From Sphingomonadales bacterium (lineage in GTDB: Bacteria > Pseudomonadota > Alphaproteobacteria > Sphingomonadales > Sphingomonadaceae), in the NCBI GenBank assembly GCA_017302615.1, contig JAFLDB010000002.1, forward strand, positions 248,001 to 312,000: a DNA stretch of 64,000 nucleotides. The letters are read 5' to 3'. Positions within the stretch are counted from its first letter, which is position 1. Each line of letters opens with the position of its first letter. Of this stretch, positions 26,521 to 36,300 are shown piece after piece. Position numbers and translations under genes: made by a program. A model generated the notes under the pieces. That model ran no database searches and was not told where the DNA came from. It saw only the letters and a program-made list of their open reading frames with translations.

Positions 26521-27095
26521 TCCGGCGGCGTTTCATCCTCGCTGGCATCGTGACTGCCGCCACACTCGCGACGCTTGCGGTGCCGGTCTCCCGCTTCGCC
26601 GTATGGAACGCGACTGCCTCGGTGCCGACCGGGCTCTACGCCATTCGCGGCAAGGCCAGCCTGCACGTCGGCGAACGGGTTGCGATCGAACCGCCGCCCG
26701 CGCTGCGCCGCCTGCTCGCCGAGCGGAATTACCTTCCGATCGGAGTGCCGCTGCTCAAGCGCGTAGCTGCCGTCAGCGGCCAACGCGTCTGCCGCTTCGC
26801 GCACGGCGTAACCATCGACGAAACCTATGTCGGCGCTGCGCGGGCGCGCGACCGTCTCGGCCGTCCGCTGCCCGCCTGGTTCGGCTGCCACGTGCTTCAC
26901 AGCGGCGAGCTGTTCGTTATGAACCCGGCAGCGCCCGACAGTTTCGACGGGCGCTACTTCGGTGTGCTGCGCATCACGCAAGTCATCGGCCGTGCGACCC
27001 CGGTCTGGACCGACGAAGCGGGCGACGGCGACCATGTCTGGTTCGCCGATCTCCGCACCAGCGAGCTTTCCCCCACCACCAACGAAGGAGACTGA
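26517..27095 (+). CDS. traF: TraF-type S26 family signal peptidase
   Basis: 192 aa. One N-terminal membrane anchor (residues about 6-25), then the catalytic Ser35 in ATASVPTGLY and Lys81 in PLLKRVAAVSG, the Ser/Lys dyad of S26 peptidases. In RP4 the homologue processes and cyclises the TrbC pilin, which is encoded here at 38288. The ATG at 26517 overlaps the DUF2840 stop by 4 nt; DUF736 copy 2 follows after 3 nt. Confidence 0.9.
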   Translation: MIRRRFILAGIVTAATLATLAVPVSRFAVWNATASVPTGLYAIRGKASLHVGERVAIEPPPALRRLLAERNYLPIGVPLLKRVAAVSGQRVCRFAHGVTIDETYVGAARARDRLGRPLPAWFGCHVLHSGELFVMNPAAPDSFDGRYFGVLRITQVIGRATPVWTDEAGDGDHVWFADLRTSELSPTTNEGD

Positions 27096-27098
27096 CCC

Positions 27099-27428
27099 AT
27101 GCGTATCGGAACATTTGTTGCCGCCGATGGCGGCTTTGCCGGGCACCTGCACACGCTGACGCTCGACATCGATCTGTGCCTCTTGCCGGCAGAACCGTCC
27201 GATAGCGAGAACGCGCCCGACTACCGCGTTATCGCCGGATCGGACGACGAAGCCCGAGAGGTTGGCGCAGGCTGGAAGCAGGTTGGCGACAAGGCTGGCG
27301 ACTATGTCAGCCTCCAGATCGACGATCCCAGCTTCGTCCAGCCACTCCGCGCCAATCTGTTCAAGGACGAGGGTAACCGCCATGTCCTGGTCTGGTCGCG
27401 CCCGTCCCGGCGCGAAAAGGCGGATTGA
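27099..27428 (+). CDS. DUF736 protein (copy 2, diverged)
   Basis: 109 aa. Same fold signatures as the protein at 22519 (IGTF start, SENAPDYRV, GAGWKQVGDKAGDYVSLQIDDPSF, ANLFKDEG, VLVWSR), but the N-terminal third has diverged (AADGGFAGHLHTLTLDIDL). It sits inside the traF to traI operon, 3 nt after traF and 3 nt before the transglycosylase gene, which ties it to transfer. Function unknown. Confidence 0.85.
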   Translation: MRIGTFVAADGGFAGHLHTLTLDIDLCLLPAEPSDSENAPDYRVIAGSDDEAREVGAGWKQVGDKAGDYVSLQIDDPSFVQPLRANLFKDEGNRHVLVWSRPSRREKAD

Positions 27429-27431
27429 GCG

Positions 27432-28133
27432 ATGCGCAGACCAAGCTCGCTCCGCTTCGCTTTGGCTGCGATCGCGCTGTTCGGCGTTGCGCCTGCCTTT
27501 GGGCAGGATGCTGCCGAACAGGTGCAGTCGCGCTCCGTCGACATCGCTGCGCACGTCGCCGAAGCCTCGCAGCGCTTCGGCATCTCGGAACAATGGATCT
27601 ACGCCGTAATGCGCACCGAGAGTGCGGGCCGGATCGGCGCGGTCTCGTCAGCTGGGGCGATGGGCCTGATGCAATTGATGCCCGGCACCTGGGCGCGCCA
27701 GCGCGCCCGGTTCGGGCTGGGTAGCGATCCGTTCAACCCGCGCGACAACATTTTGGCGGGCACATCCTACCTTCGCGAGATGTACGACAGCTATGGCACC
27801 TCCGGTATGCTCGCAGCCTACAACGCGGGTCCGGGCCGTTACGAGGACTGGCGGAACCGCGGTCGCCCATTGCCCGCCGAAACCCGCGCCTATGTCGCCA
27901 AGATTGCACCGATACTTCAAGTGAACGGCACGGCGACTGTCGTCGCCAGCGCAGCGCCCGCGCAACCATTACGCATTGCATGGACGCAAAGCGGGCTGTT
28001 CGCCGCGCGATCCAATGCGACCGAGGCAGCGCCAAGCGCGGACATCGGAGAAGGTACGGCGGCTGCGCCACCTGCTTCTCCCCGTCCGCTCGGCGGCCTC
28101 TTCGCACCCGTTTCGGGGAGCCGGATGCAGTGA
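27432..28133 (+). CDS. Lytic transglycosylase of the transfer system (VirB1-like)
   Basis: 233 aa. Signal peptide MRRPSSLRFALAAIALFGVAPAFG, then an SLT domain: the catalytic Glu63 in MRTESAGRIGAVSSAGAMGLMQLMP and the AAYNAGPGRY motif near residue 136. It cuts peptidoglycan to let the secretion channel pass. The ~80-residue C-terminal tail is low complexity. It is the last gene before the oriT-like region. Confidence 0.9.
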   Translation: MRRPSSLRFALAAIALFGVAPAFGQDAAEQVQSRSVDIAAHVAEASQRFGISEQWIYAVMRTESAGRIGAVSSAGAMGLMQLMPGTWARQRARFGLGSDPFNPRDNILAGTSYLREMYDSYGTSGMLAAYNAGPGRYEDWRNRGRPLPAETRAYVAKIAPILQVNGTATVVASAAPAQPLRIAWTQSGLFAARSNATEAAPSADIGEGTAAAPPASPRPLGGLFAPVSGSRMQ

Positions 28134-28237
28134 TTGCCACGTTCGCCCTCTGGCGCGCCATGGCATGGGTTAGCGTTGAATTGTGCGGAGAGTGGGTCGT
28201 GAAGGGAGGGAGGTCAGGAGGATGGCAAGATAAAAGC

Positions 28238-28350
28238 GGAGCCAGCCGCCGGGGTTTGGGGGCGCAGATTCACGTGGTTTTCGGAGCCAGCCGCCTCGTA
28301 CCCCGGCTGGCTCCTTTCCCAAGAATTCGCGCATTTCCGCCGTGCGCAGA
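28238..28350 (+). repeat. Repeats upstream of the relaxase gene, candidate oriT
   Basis: Three direct copies of (G/A)GAGCCAGCCGCC start at 28238, 28283 and 28338; an inverted copy CGGCTGGCTCC (28304-28314) forms a hairpin with the second. They fill the 247-nt gap between the transglycosylase and relaxase genes, where oriT is expected in elements of this type. The nick site itself cannot be assigned. Confidence 0.65.
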
Positions 28351-28380
28351 GCCAGCCGCCAATTTGCACCGCAGCCGCGC

Positions 28381-30126
28381 ATGAGCGACGACGACTTCGA
28401 GATCAAACCGGGGCGCATCCGCGATCGCGCCGCCGGCCAGCGCAAATCGCGCACTCTCAAGGCGCAGCTTCGCGCCTTATCCAACCGGGCCGGGCACAGT
28501 GGTCGATCCGGTCGTTCAGGTTCCAGGCGCGGCACAGGTCGACTTGCACGAGGCCGGATTGCCAACCTGCAGGCAACCTCGCGTACCAGCCATCGCCGTG
28601 TCATCGTCAAGGCGCGCGTCGTGCGGCACCGGGGATCGCGCTTCGCCGCAGCGCCGCTTGCCCAGCATCTGACCTATCTCAAACGCGACGGCGTTACCCG
28701 GGACGGGAAAGAGGCTGAACTGTTCGGTGCCGATCGGGAAACGGTCGACGGTAAGCTCTTCGCCGAACGTTGCGCTGACGACCGCCATCACTTCCGCTTC
28801 ATCGTCTCACCTGAAGATGCGGGCGAGCTTGCCGACGTCCGGGCATTCACGCGCGAACTGCTGACCGACATGGAGAAGGATCTCGGCACTGGGCTCGACT
28901 GGGTGGCAGTCGATCACTGGAACACCGACAATCCCCACATCCACATCCTGGTCAGAGGCAAGGCCGACGATGGCCGCGACCTGGTGATCGACAAAGACTA
29001 CATCCGCGAAGGGATGCGCAGTCGCGCGGAAGCGCGCGTTTCGCTTGAGCTCGGACCGCGCAGTGAACGCGAGGTCGAACGAGCCATCATGCGCGAGATT
29101 GATGCCGATAGCTGGACCAGCCTCGATCGCCGTCTCCAGCGGATGGCCGACGAACTGGATGGCGTGGTCGACCTTCGCCTCGATCCGCAACGGACTGCAA
29201 ACCCCGGTAACCAGCATCTCATCGGCCGCGCCACCAAGCTCGAGCGCATGGAACTTGCCGACAGGATCGCGCCCGGGTGTTGGCGGTTCAAGCCGGGGCT
29301 CGAACAATCGCTCCGCGAGCTGGCGGTCAGAGGCGACATGATCAAGACGATGCACCGGGCGATGACCGGCCAAGGCCTTGCTGCGGAGACCGGACGGTTC
29401 GCCATGCATGATGGAGCTGCGCCGGAGCCGGTGATCGGCCGACTGGTCGAGCGCGGGCTGCACAACGAGTTGACCGGCGAGGCCTATGCCGTGATCGATG
29501 GTGCCGACGGTCGCGTCCATCACCATAAGTTCAGTGACATCGACCTGACTGGCGATGCCACGCCCGGTGCGATCGTCGAGCTCCGGACCTGGACCGACCG
29601 GCGCGGCCGCGAGCAAACCTCGCTCTGGACCCATTCCGATCTCGATCTTGCCGCACAGCAGACTGCGCGGGGATCGACATGGCTCGACAAGCAGCTCGTC
29701 GCCACCGAACCGTCGGCGCTCGGTGCCGGGTTCGGGGCCGAAGTCGACTCAGCCAAGACCCGGCGCCTAGAGTTTCTCGAAGCCGAGGGTCTCGCGAAAC
29801 GGCAAGGCAACCGCTTCGTGCTTTCCCGCAATTTGCTCGGAACGCTGCGTGATCGCGACCTTGCCGAAGCGGGGGCCGCGCTCTCCCGCGAACACAACCT
29901 GCCTTATCGCCCGGGAAGGCCCAGCGGTGAAGTGTCGGGCGTCTATCGCGGGCGCATCCAGCTCGCATCGGGGCGCTTTGCGATGATCGACGACGGCCTC
30001 GGCTTTTCCCTCGTTCCCTGGTCGAAGCAGCTCGACCGGCACCTGGGGCAAAATGTCAGCGGCGCATCGCGATCGGGTGGCGGGATCGAGTGGACGCTTG
30101 GCCGCTCGCGTGGGATCGAGATCTGA
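28381..30126 (+). CDS. Relaxase/mobilization nuclease (VirD2/TraI-like, DUF3363)
   Basis: 581 aa from ATG 28381. The N-terminal ~75 residues are basic. The HUH-type site is His186-Ile-His188 (NPHIHIL), with a third His179 in AVDHWNTDNP; the candidate catalytic tyrosines are in the HLTYLKRDG region near residue 98. The C-terminal half is DUF3363. It nicks oriT, stays bound to the 5' end and is led to the channel by TraG. The frame is open upstream to 28342, but that region carries an oriT-like repeat. Confidence 0.88.
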   Translation: MSDDDFEIKPGRIRDRAAGQRKSRTLKAQLRALSNRAGHSGRSGRSGSRRGTGRLARGRIANLQATSRTSHRRVIVKARVVRHRGSRFAAAPLAQHLTYLKRDGVTRDGKEAELFGADRETVDGKLFAERCADDRHHFRFIVSPEDAGELADVRAFTRELLTDMEKDLGTGLDWVAVDHWNTDNPHIHILVRGKADDGRDLVIDKDYIREGMRSRAEARVSLELGPRSEREVERAIMREIDADSWTSLDRRLQRMADELDGVVDLRLDPQRTANPGNQHLIGRATKLERMELADRIAPGCWRFKPGLEQSLRELAVRGDMIKTMHRAMTGQGLAAETGRFAMHDGAAPEPVIGRLVERGLHNELTGEAYAVIDGADGRVHHHKFSDIDLTGDATPGAIVELRTWTDRRGREQTSLWTHSDLDLAAQQTARGSTWLDKQLVATEPSALGAGFGAEVDSAKTRRLEFLEAEGLAKRQGNRFVLSRNLLGTLRDRDLAEAGAALSREHNLPYRPGRPSGEVSGVYRGRIQLASGRFAMIDDGLGFSLVPWSKQLDRHLGQNVSGASRSGGGIEWTLGRSRGIEI

Positions 30127-30129
30127 ACA

Positions 30130-30423
30130 TCAACCCTGACGGTCGAGCTTGAGCGGCCAGTTGAAGTCGCCGCGTCGGGCGTTGCGTTCGGCCACTTCCC
30201 GTTCGAACACGTCGCCAGCGCGCGCCACCCCATAGTCGTCGGCGAACAGTGGCACCTTGCTGGACATGGCTTCGGCGGCATCGGCGTCGCGGAATACATC
30301 ATAACGCCCGAGCTGGCGCAAGATGCTGACCTCGGCGTCCTTGCTCTGCCCGCGCTTGCCGGTGACCGCGAGCCCCACGGCGATGCAGCGGGCAAGTTCG
30401 GTATCGCTGATCCGGACTTTCAT
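30130..30423 (-). CDS. Hypothetical small protein, antisense in the transfer region
   Basis: 97 aa, 3 nt beyond the relaxase stop on the opposite strand, so the two genes converge. KVRISDTELARCIAVGLAVTGKRGQSKDAEVSILRQLG suggests a helical, possibly DNA-binding N-terminus. It forms a two-gene minus-strand unit with the gene at 30430. No family recognised. Confidence 0.6.
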   Translation of the reverse strand: MKVRISDTELARCIAVGLAVTGKRGQSKDAEVSILRQLGRYDVFRDADAAEAMSSKVPLFADDYGVARAGDVFEREVAERNARRGDFNWPLKLDRQG

Positions 30424-30429
30424 GGGTGC

Positions 30430-30627
30430 TCAAATCAGAAGCAGCTGGTGCGTGGCGTCACCGTTGAGGCAGGCATTGGCCCTAAGCGCGGCATCGACGG
30501 CATTGCGATAATGGACCGTTCCGAACCGCTCGGCTTCGTCGAACGGGACCGGCGTCCATTCCTCGCCTGGATAAACGCTCTCGTAGATCGCGCGCGCAGC
30601 TTCGCGCAGCGCCACATCGTGCTGCAT
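30430..30627 (-). CDS. Hypothetical small protein
   Basis: 65 aa from ATG 30627 (AGGA 9 nt upstream); an alternative ATG at 30636 adds 3 residues. Sequence MQHDVALREAARAIYESVYPGEEWTPVPFDEAERFG...YRNAVDAALRA. Acidic, soluble, no known domain. It ends 6 nt before the next minus-strand gene. Confidence 0.6.
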   Translation of the reverse strand: MQHDVALREAARAIYESVYPGEEWTPVPFDEAERFGTVHYRNAVDAALRANACLNGDATHQLLLI

Positions 30628-30843
30628 GATGATCATTCCTGTGCTGAAGCCGAATCGGCAAGGCAGTGACGATATTCGTTCTATTTATGTTCTTCAAGGC
30701 ACGGCAATCGGCGCGGCGGTCTGCCGGGCGATCCCGCCATCCCTTCCGATCATCCGCCAGCCTTCGATCACTGCCGCTCGGGCCTTGCAAATGCGCGCCT
30801 GCCGCACCGACATGCCTTTCCGAAACGGCAAGGAGCAGGGTCA

Positions 30844-32832
30844 TTGTCCGCAGCGAAAATCCTCTGGGGCCAGGTGCTGGCCGTGTTCCTGATTATCCTG
30901 ATCAGCGTCTGGGCGGCGACCCAGTGGACGGCCTCCGCACTCGGCTTCCAGCCCGAACTGGGTTCGCCCTGGTTCTCGGCGTTCGGTCATCCGGTCTACC
31001 GGCCCTATGACTTGTTCTGGTGGTGGTTCTCCTTCGATGCCTATGCGCCGCAGATCTTCGACAAGGGCGGGATGATCGCGACATCGGGCGGCTTCGTCGC
31101 AATCGTGGTCGCAATCGCCATGTCGGTCTGGCGCGGCCGCGAGAACCGCAATGCCAATACTTACGGGACCGCGCGCTGGGCAACCCGCGAGGACATCCGC
31201 AAGGCCGGTCTGTTTGCCGACAGCGGCGTGGTACTCGGCCAGTTCAACAACAACTATCTGCGGCATGACGGTGCCGAGCATGTCCTGTGCTTCGCGCCAA
31301 CCCGTTCAGGCAAGGGCGTCGGCCTCGTCATCCCAAGTCTGCTCACCTGGCCGGGCTCGGCCATCGTCCACGACATAAAGGGCGAAAACTGGGACATCAC
31401 CGCGGGCTTCCGCAACACCTTCAGCCGTACCCTGCGCTTCGATCCGACAAGCCTCGACTCCGCTGCCTACAATCCGCTGCTCGAGGTGCGTCGTGGCATA
31501 AATGAGGTGCGCGATGTCCAGAACATCGCCGACATCCTGGTCGATCCGGAAGGCAGCCTCGAAAAACGCAACCATTGGGAGAAGACCAGCCATGCGCTGC
31601 TGGTTGGCGCGATCCTCCATGTCCTCTATGCCTGCCCCGACAAGTCGCTCGCCGGTGTTGCCGCTTTCCTCTCCAACCCGGATGAAACGATCGAGAACAC
31701 GCTCTACGCCATGATGGACACCCCGCATCTGGGCGAGGCTGGCCCCCATCCGGTGGTCGCCAGCGCGGCGCGCGAACTGCTGAACAAATCCGACAATGAG
31801 CGCTCCGGCGTGCTCTCGACCGCGATGTCGTTCCTGGGGCTGTACCGCGATCCGGTGATCGCGAAGGTCACAAGCCATTCCGATTGGCGGATCGCCGATC
31901 TCGTCGAGGGTCCTCCGGCTTCGCTCTACCTGGTCGTGCCGCCATCCGACATCAGCCGGACCAAGCCGCTCATCCGGCTGATCCTCAACCAGATCGGCCG
32001 CCGCCTCACCGAAGAGTTCGATCCCAAGATCAAGCGTCAGCGCGTACTGCTGATGCTCGACGAGTTCCCGGCATTGGGCCGCCTCGACTTCTTCGAAAGC
32101 GCGCTCGCATTCATGGCGGGCTATGGCCTCAAGGCCTTCCTAATCGCGCAGTCCCTCAATCAAATCGAGCGCGCCTACGGCCAGAACAACGCCATCCTCG
32201 ACAACTGCCATGTCCGCGTCGCCTTTGCGACCAACGACGAGCGCACCGCCAAACGCGTGTCGGAATCGCTTGGGACAACGACCGAGCAGCGATCGATGAA
32301 GAACTATGCCGGGCACCGTCTTTCGCCCTGGCTCGGTCACCTGATGATCTCGCGCTCGGAAACCGCGCGGGCACTCCTGACTCCAGGCGAGGTTCTGCAA
32401 CTACCCGAGACCGATGAGGTCGTGTTGATGTCCGGCGTTCCGCCGATCAAGGCGAAGAAGGCGCGCTACTACAGGGATCGCCGGCTTCAGGCCCGTGTGG
32501 TCAAGGCACCCGCTAGTTGCGGCCAATCGAATACTCCCCGCGCGCCCGACGACTGGAGTGCGCTTCCCCCGATCGAAGCCGACCCCGACTTGGCCGCAGA
32601 ACATCGGCGCAAGCTCGATTCCGCCAATGGCGGATTGCGGCGCGAGCCGGAATTGCCCGAGCATGTCGAGGTCATCGCCCGGCCAAAGGTACCGACGGCG
32701 GAGTTCGAGTTTTCCGATGCCGACGGTGCTGAAGACGATCCGGCAGCCGCCAATAACGAGCGGATTCGCCGGATCATGGAGCGCAGCGCAAGGCAAGCCT
32801 CGCTCGATCTCGGCGACGGGATCGACATGTGA
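30844..32832 (+). CDS. traG: TraG/VirD4 coupling protein
   Basis: 662 aa. Start TTG 30844 after AAGGAGCAGGG. Two N-terminal membrane segments (residues about 7-27 and 80-96) anchor it. Walker A is FAPTRSGKGVG at 150-160 and the Walker B segment reads VLLMLDEFPALGRL near 401-414. It is a hexameric ATPase that links the relaxosome to the Trb channel. The last codons overlap the next gene (ATGTGA). Confidence 0.93.
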   Translation: MSAAKILWGQVLAVFLIILISVWAATQWTASALGFQPELGSPWFSAFGHPVYRPYDLFWWWFSFDAYAPQIFDKGGMIATSGGFVAIVVAIAMSVWRGRENRNANTYGTARWATREDIRKAGLFADSGVVLGQFNNNYLRHDGAEHVLCFAPTRSGKGVGLVIPSLLTWPGSAIVHDIKGENWDITAGFRNTFSRTLRFDPTSLDSAAYNPLLEVRRGINEVRDVQNIADILVDPEGSLEKRNHWEKTSHALLVGAILHVLYACPDKSLAGVAAFLSNPDETIENTLYAMMDTPHLGEAGPHPVVASAARELLNKSDNERSGVLSTAMSFLGLYRDPVIAKVTSHSDWRIADLVEGPPASLYLVVPPSDISRTKPLIRLILNQIGRRLTEEFDPKIKRQRVLLMLDEFPALGRLDFFESALAFMAGYGLKAFLIAQSLNQIERAYGQNNAILDNCHVRVAFATNDERTAKRVSESLGTTTEQRSMKNYAGHRLSPWLGHLMISRSETARALLTPGEVLQLPETDEVVLMSGVPPIKAKKARYYRDRRLQARVVKAPASCGQSNTPRAPDDWSALPPIEADPDLAAEHRRKLDSANGGLRREPELPEHVEVIARPKVPTAEFEFSDADGAEDDPAAANNERIRRIMERSARQASLDLGDGIDM

Positions 32833-33218
32833 AGCTCAAGCGCACCTTCCGCTTACCTCCCGACGTGATCGACCAGCTAGCAGAGGTCGCATCGCGCAAG
32901 CGGGTCGGCCAGCCCGATATCGTCGAGGCTGCGCTTCGCTCGTTCATGTCGCCTGACAATCCAGAACAGCTCGAAGCCGCACTCAGTCGACGCCTTGATC
33001 GCATCGACCGGCGTATTGACGCGCTGGATCAGCAGGCCGAAATCACGACCGAGGCCCTGGCACTGTTCGTGCGCTTTTGGCTGACCGCCAATCCGCCGCT
33101 CCCGGACAGCGCGCTGGCGGCTGCCCAGGCGCAGGGGAAGGAGCGGTATGACGGTTTTGTCGAGGCACTCGCGCGGCGGCTGGAAGGGCGGTCGCGGTTG
33201 GGGGATTTTCGGGGCTGA
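32829..33218 (+). CDS. CopG-like ribbon-helix-helix protein of the tra region
   Basis: 129 aa, ATG overlaps the traG stop by 4 nt. KLKRTFRLPPDVIDQLAEVASRKRVGQPDIVEAALRSFM is a ribbon-helix-helix domain as in CopG or TraY. A coiled-coil (ALSRRLDRIDRRIDALDQQAEI) follows. Genes of this kind normally stand between traG and trbB in these elements and may regulate tra expression or bind oriT. Here its link to trbB is broken by the ATPase gene at 33318. Confidence 0.8.
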   Translation: MKLKRTFRLPPDVIDQLAEVASRKRVGQPDIVEAALRSFMSPDNPEQLEAALSRRLDRIDRRIDALDQQAEITTEALALFVRFWLTANPPLPDSALAAAQAQGKERYDGFVEALARRLEGRSRLGDFRG

Positions 33219-33317
33219 ATTAAGGGTCGTCTGTCGCTGACAAAGCGGTCATCCCGCGTCGTAAGATGTTTCGCTGAAACCTGCCATTCATTGTGAGAAG
33301 GTATTATCTCAGATCTA

Positions 33318-36300
33318 TCATCGCCTCTTAAGGTTCACGCGTATTTCGTCTCCCCCGAACCAACCACCTCCCTCGCTCCACGAAGAGATGATATCGCGAG
33401 AGTCGAGCCATTGGACCAACTCACGATTGCTATGAGATTTCGGTAATCGTGGTATGTGATATCCCGTCGATATTTCAGAATACGGTTTTGGAAGCACCGC
33501 AAGTATTTGGCACGCTTCATCGACTGTCATGGTCGATTGGAGTTTGTTGAACAGGGAAATCTGCGTCTCAATTGGTCTAGAATTCAGGATCAGTAGCCGC
33601 GCTATAGCCGCATCAAGGCCGGATACCTTGACATTGGTGCGGTCGAGAAGCGGTCCGATGACGGCAGCCCTTTCCGGTAGATTTGTGAGCGCACCCATAT
33701 CCATGAGGTCAATGATCGCGCGTTTGTCACCATCGTTTATATCGCTCCTTAGGAGATTCTCGCGGAAGTCGTCATCAAGCTCAAAGGCGTCAGAGCCGCT
33801 AAGATAGGATCCGATGTTTTCGGCTACGAAAAGCACCGGCAAATCCGTCTCAACGTCGAGAGAGTCGAGGTTCTCCTTTGAAAATGTAATCTTGCGCTCT
33901 TCGATCAGAATGGTGAGCTTCGATGAATCGAGATCATCGGGAAATTTCTTGAATGAGTTGGGCAATGCTCGGACATATTCCTGGTAGCCTAGATCGCTCA
34001 TTGCATTAGCGCTAACAAGTAATTGGCGCAGCCGCAGTGTCTCTGGGGCGTTTTTCAGAGCGTGCTTCAAGATCGCGGCGCGCACTCCTTCCCGATCAAG
34101 ATAGGCCACCAAGACTTCTGATGCGAAGCCACTACCTTCCATGAACGCAATGCAATTCTCCCATGTTGGTGCGATAAGTTGCAGCTCAAACACCATGGCG
34201 TGCCGTCGATCCGGAACACCGTCCAAGCTTGGCAGGTGTGAGGTCTGCCGCTTGAGAAATTCAAGAAGACTGTCTTCGTCAAGCTCATCGCGGCAGAGGA
34301 GATCGATTATGGCCGCAACATCCTCTTCGGTGTTGTCACCAAGACCGAGAAGCACGTCGCGAAGATAAAGATCAAGGTTGCGTTCGACCCTCGTCATTAG
34401 GGCGGGATCTGTGATCGAACGTATAGTCGTGTAATTGCGCTTGTGAAACGCCGCCAGATTGGTCTCGCCTAGAACTTCGCTGTAGGCATGGTCCAGATTG
34501 GCTATTGTGAGGTCAAAACGTCCCTTAGTCACCATGAATCGCACGATACCCGTGTGTGATCCGATGGCCGGAAGGTCTCGAATCGGGAACCCAATAAGGT
34601 CGAGGCGTTCTGGTGCCAAGTCAGGTGCAAGCGCCAAAATTTCTGGTAGGTTCGCCGCGACGAAATCAGGGAGCTCATTCCCATCGTGCGCCAATGTCTC
34701 GAGCGCCCTTTCAGGCACGTTCACCAGCAACTGTGTGACATGGGAGAGATTGCGCTTGCTGGCGATGGCCCTTGGAACGAACTGCTTCCATTTGTCAGCT
34801 AAACCGGAAAGCAACCCGGAGACGTTGCGTCCCGTTGCATAATAGGTCTCAAAGAAGTCTTCGCAGCCATCAAATTGCGACGCGATGAAATCGAAGAGTC
34901 TCTGAGTCTGATCCTGATAGCGGGTCGCCTCGCTCAAGAGGCAGTCAACCAGTTTGACGTTTAGGGCATAATCTTGCCCGAAGTCCTCATCGCGCATCGC
35001 AGCGATGACTTCATTCGGGTTGTCGATCTGAAAGCTGGGGTCAGGTGTGATGAAAGCCCGTATTTGGATCAAAAACTTGTTATCATTGGGCGACAGCCGG
35101 CCTGCATGGAAGAGCGATGTATATTGATAATAAGTGTCGTCGAGATGTCCTTCGAGAATTAGAAAGCGAGCCAGCTCTCCCTTCTCGCCGAAACCGTCGA
35201 AAAGATCGGTTACTCGGCCTGCACTTGACCGAACGAGTTCATTGAATTTAGTTGTTCGTAGTGTTGCGATCTTTGCTCTAAGCTCCTGAATCCGCCGCAG
35301 ACTCTGGCTCTTGCTGGCCTCCGTCTTCTCTTCAATCTCTGCCTTTCGTTGCAAGTAGGTCTTTTGGCTGTCCACCTCGTTTTGCAAGCTGGCGATGTCA
35401 AGCCGCTGGTGTTGCCCATTGATGTTGCGATGGTGAACTTGCCTGGCCTCGATCAAGCTATCCAACACATCGTGGATGACCAATTGCGGGAGGGGAATCC
35501 AAGATTGTCCATCGATGCTGACACTTAAGACATTCGCCGGAAGCCGTTCGATAATCGCCATGGCATAGATTTGACGCAACTCCTTCAGGTCAGAAGGTGT
35601 CTGCCGTTCGGCGAGGTCAATCTGTTGTTCGAGTTGCGTAATCTCGGCCTTACAAGCGGCTTCCCCGTGCGCGACGAGCTCGTCGTGTCGGCTCAGGATG
35701 CCCGCCAGATTGCCTTCACCACGATGGAGTTGTTCGAAATCCCTTGGGTAAACGTTCTTGTAGATCAGGATCGCGAGCAGTTTATTGGCATCGAGAATAT
35801 TCTCGTCGTCGGTTGCCAGGTTGGCGACGTAGATGGCATACTCATTGAAGATGTTTTGGATAAGTCTCAGGTCATTCAGATATCGAGAGACCTCTCGGAG
35901 GAACTGACGATCGAGGCGCCCGTCGAGTTCGAGCCTCTTTCCTTGCTCCAGCACCATATCGATCGAGTTCGAGGTGTTGATGATTGGAATGACGGGTATG
36001 ATAAATTCGAAGAACTTGGTTCGATCCGTGTTCATGAAGATGTCGTCACGCAGTGCGTAAAGGAACCTTATAGTTCGTTTGACGCCTGCGTTCTCATTCA
36101 CGAGGCTGTTAATTTCGCGCAACGTTACGAAAATTTCGGCATCATCGAAACGATCAAGATCTTCGATGATCACGAGATCATAATCGGTGGCCTGGAAGAA
36201 GTAGATTATTTCATCCAGGTGGCGGTTCAGGATGGACTCTTGATTATCCGAAGCGGGCTTTATTTCAATGTCTTTTAGCGAGATGCTCTTGAGTGACACC

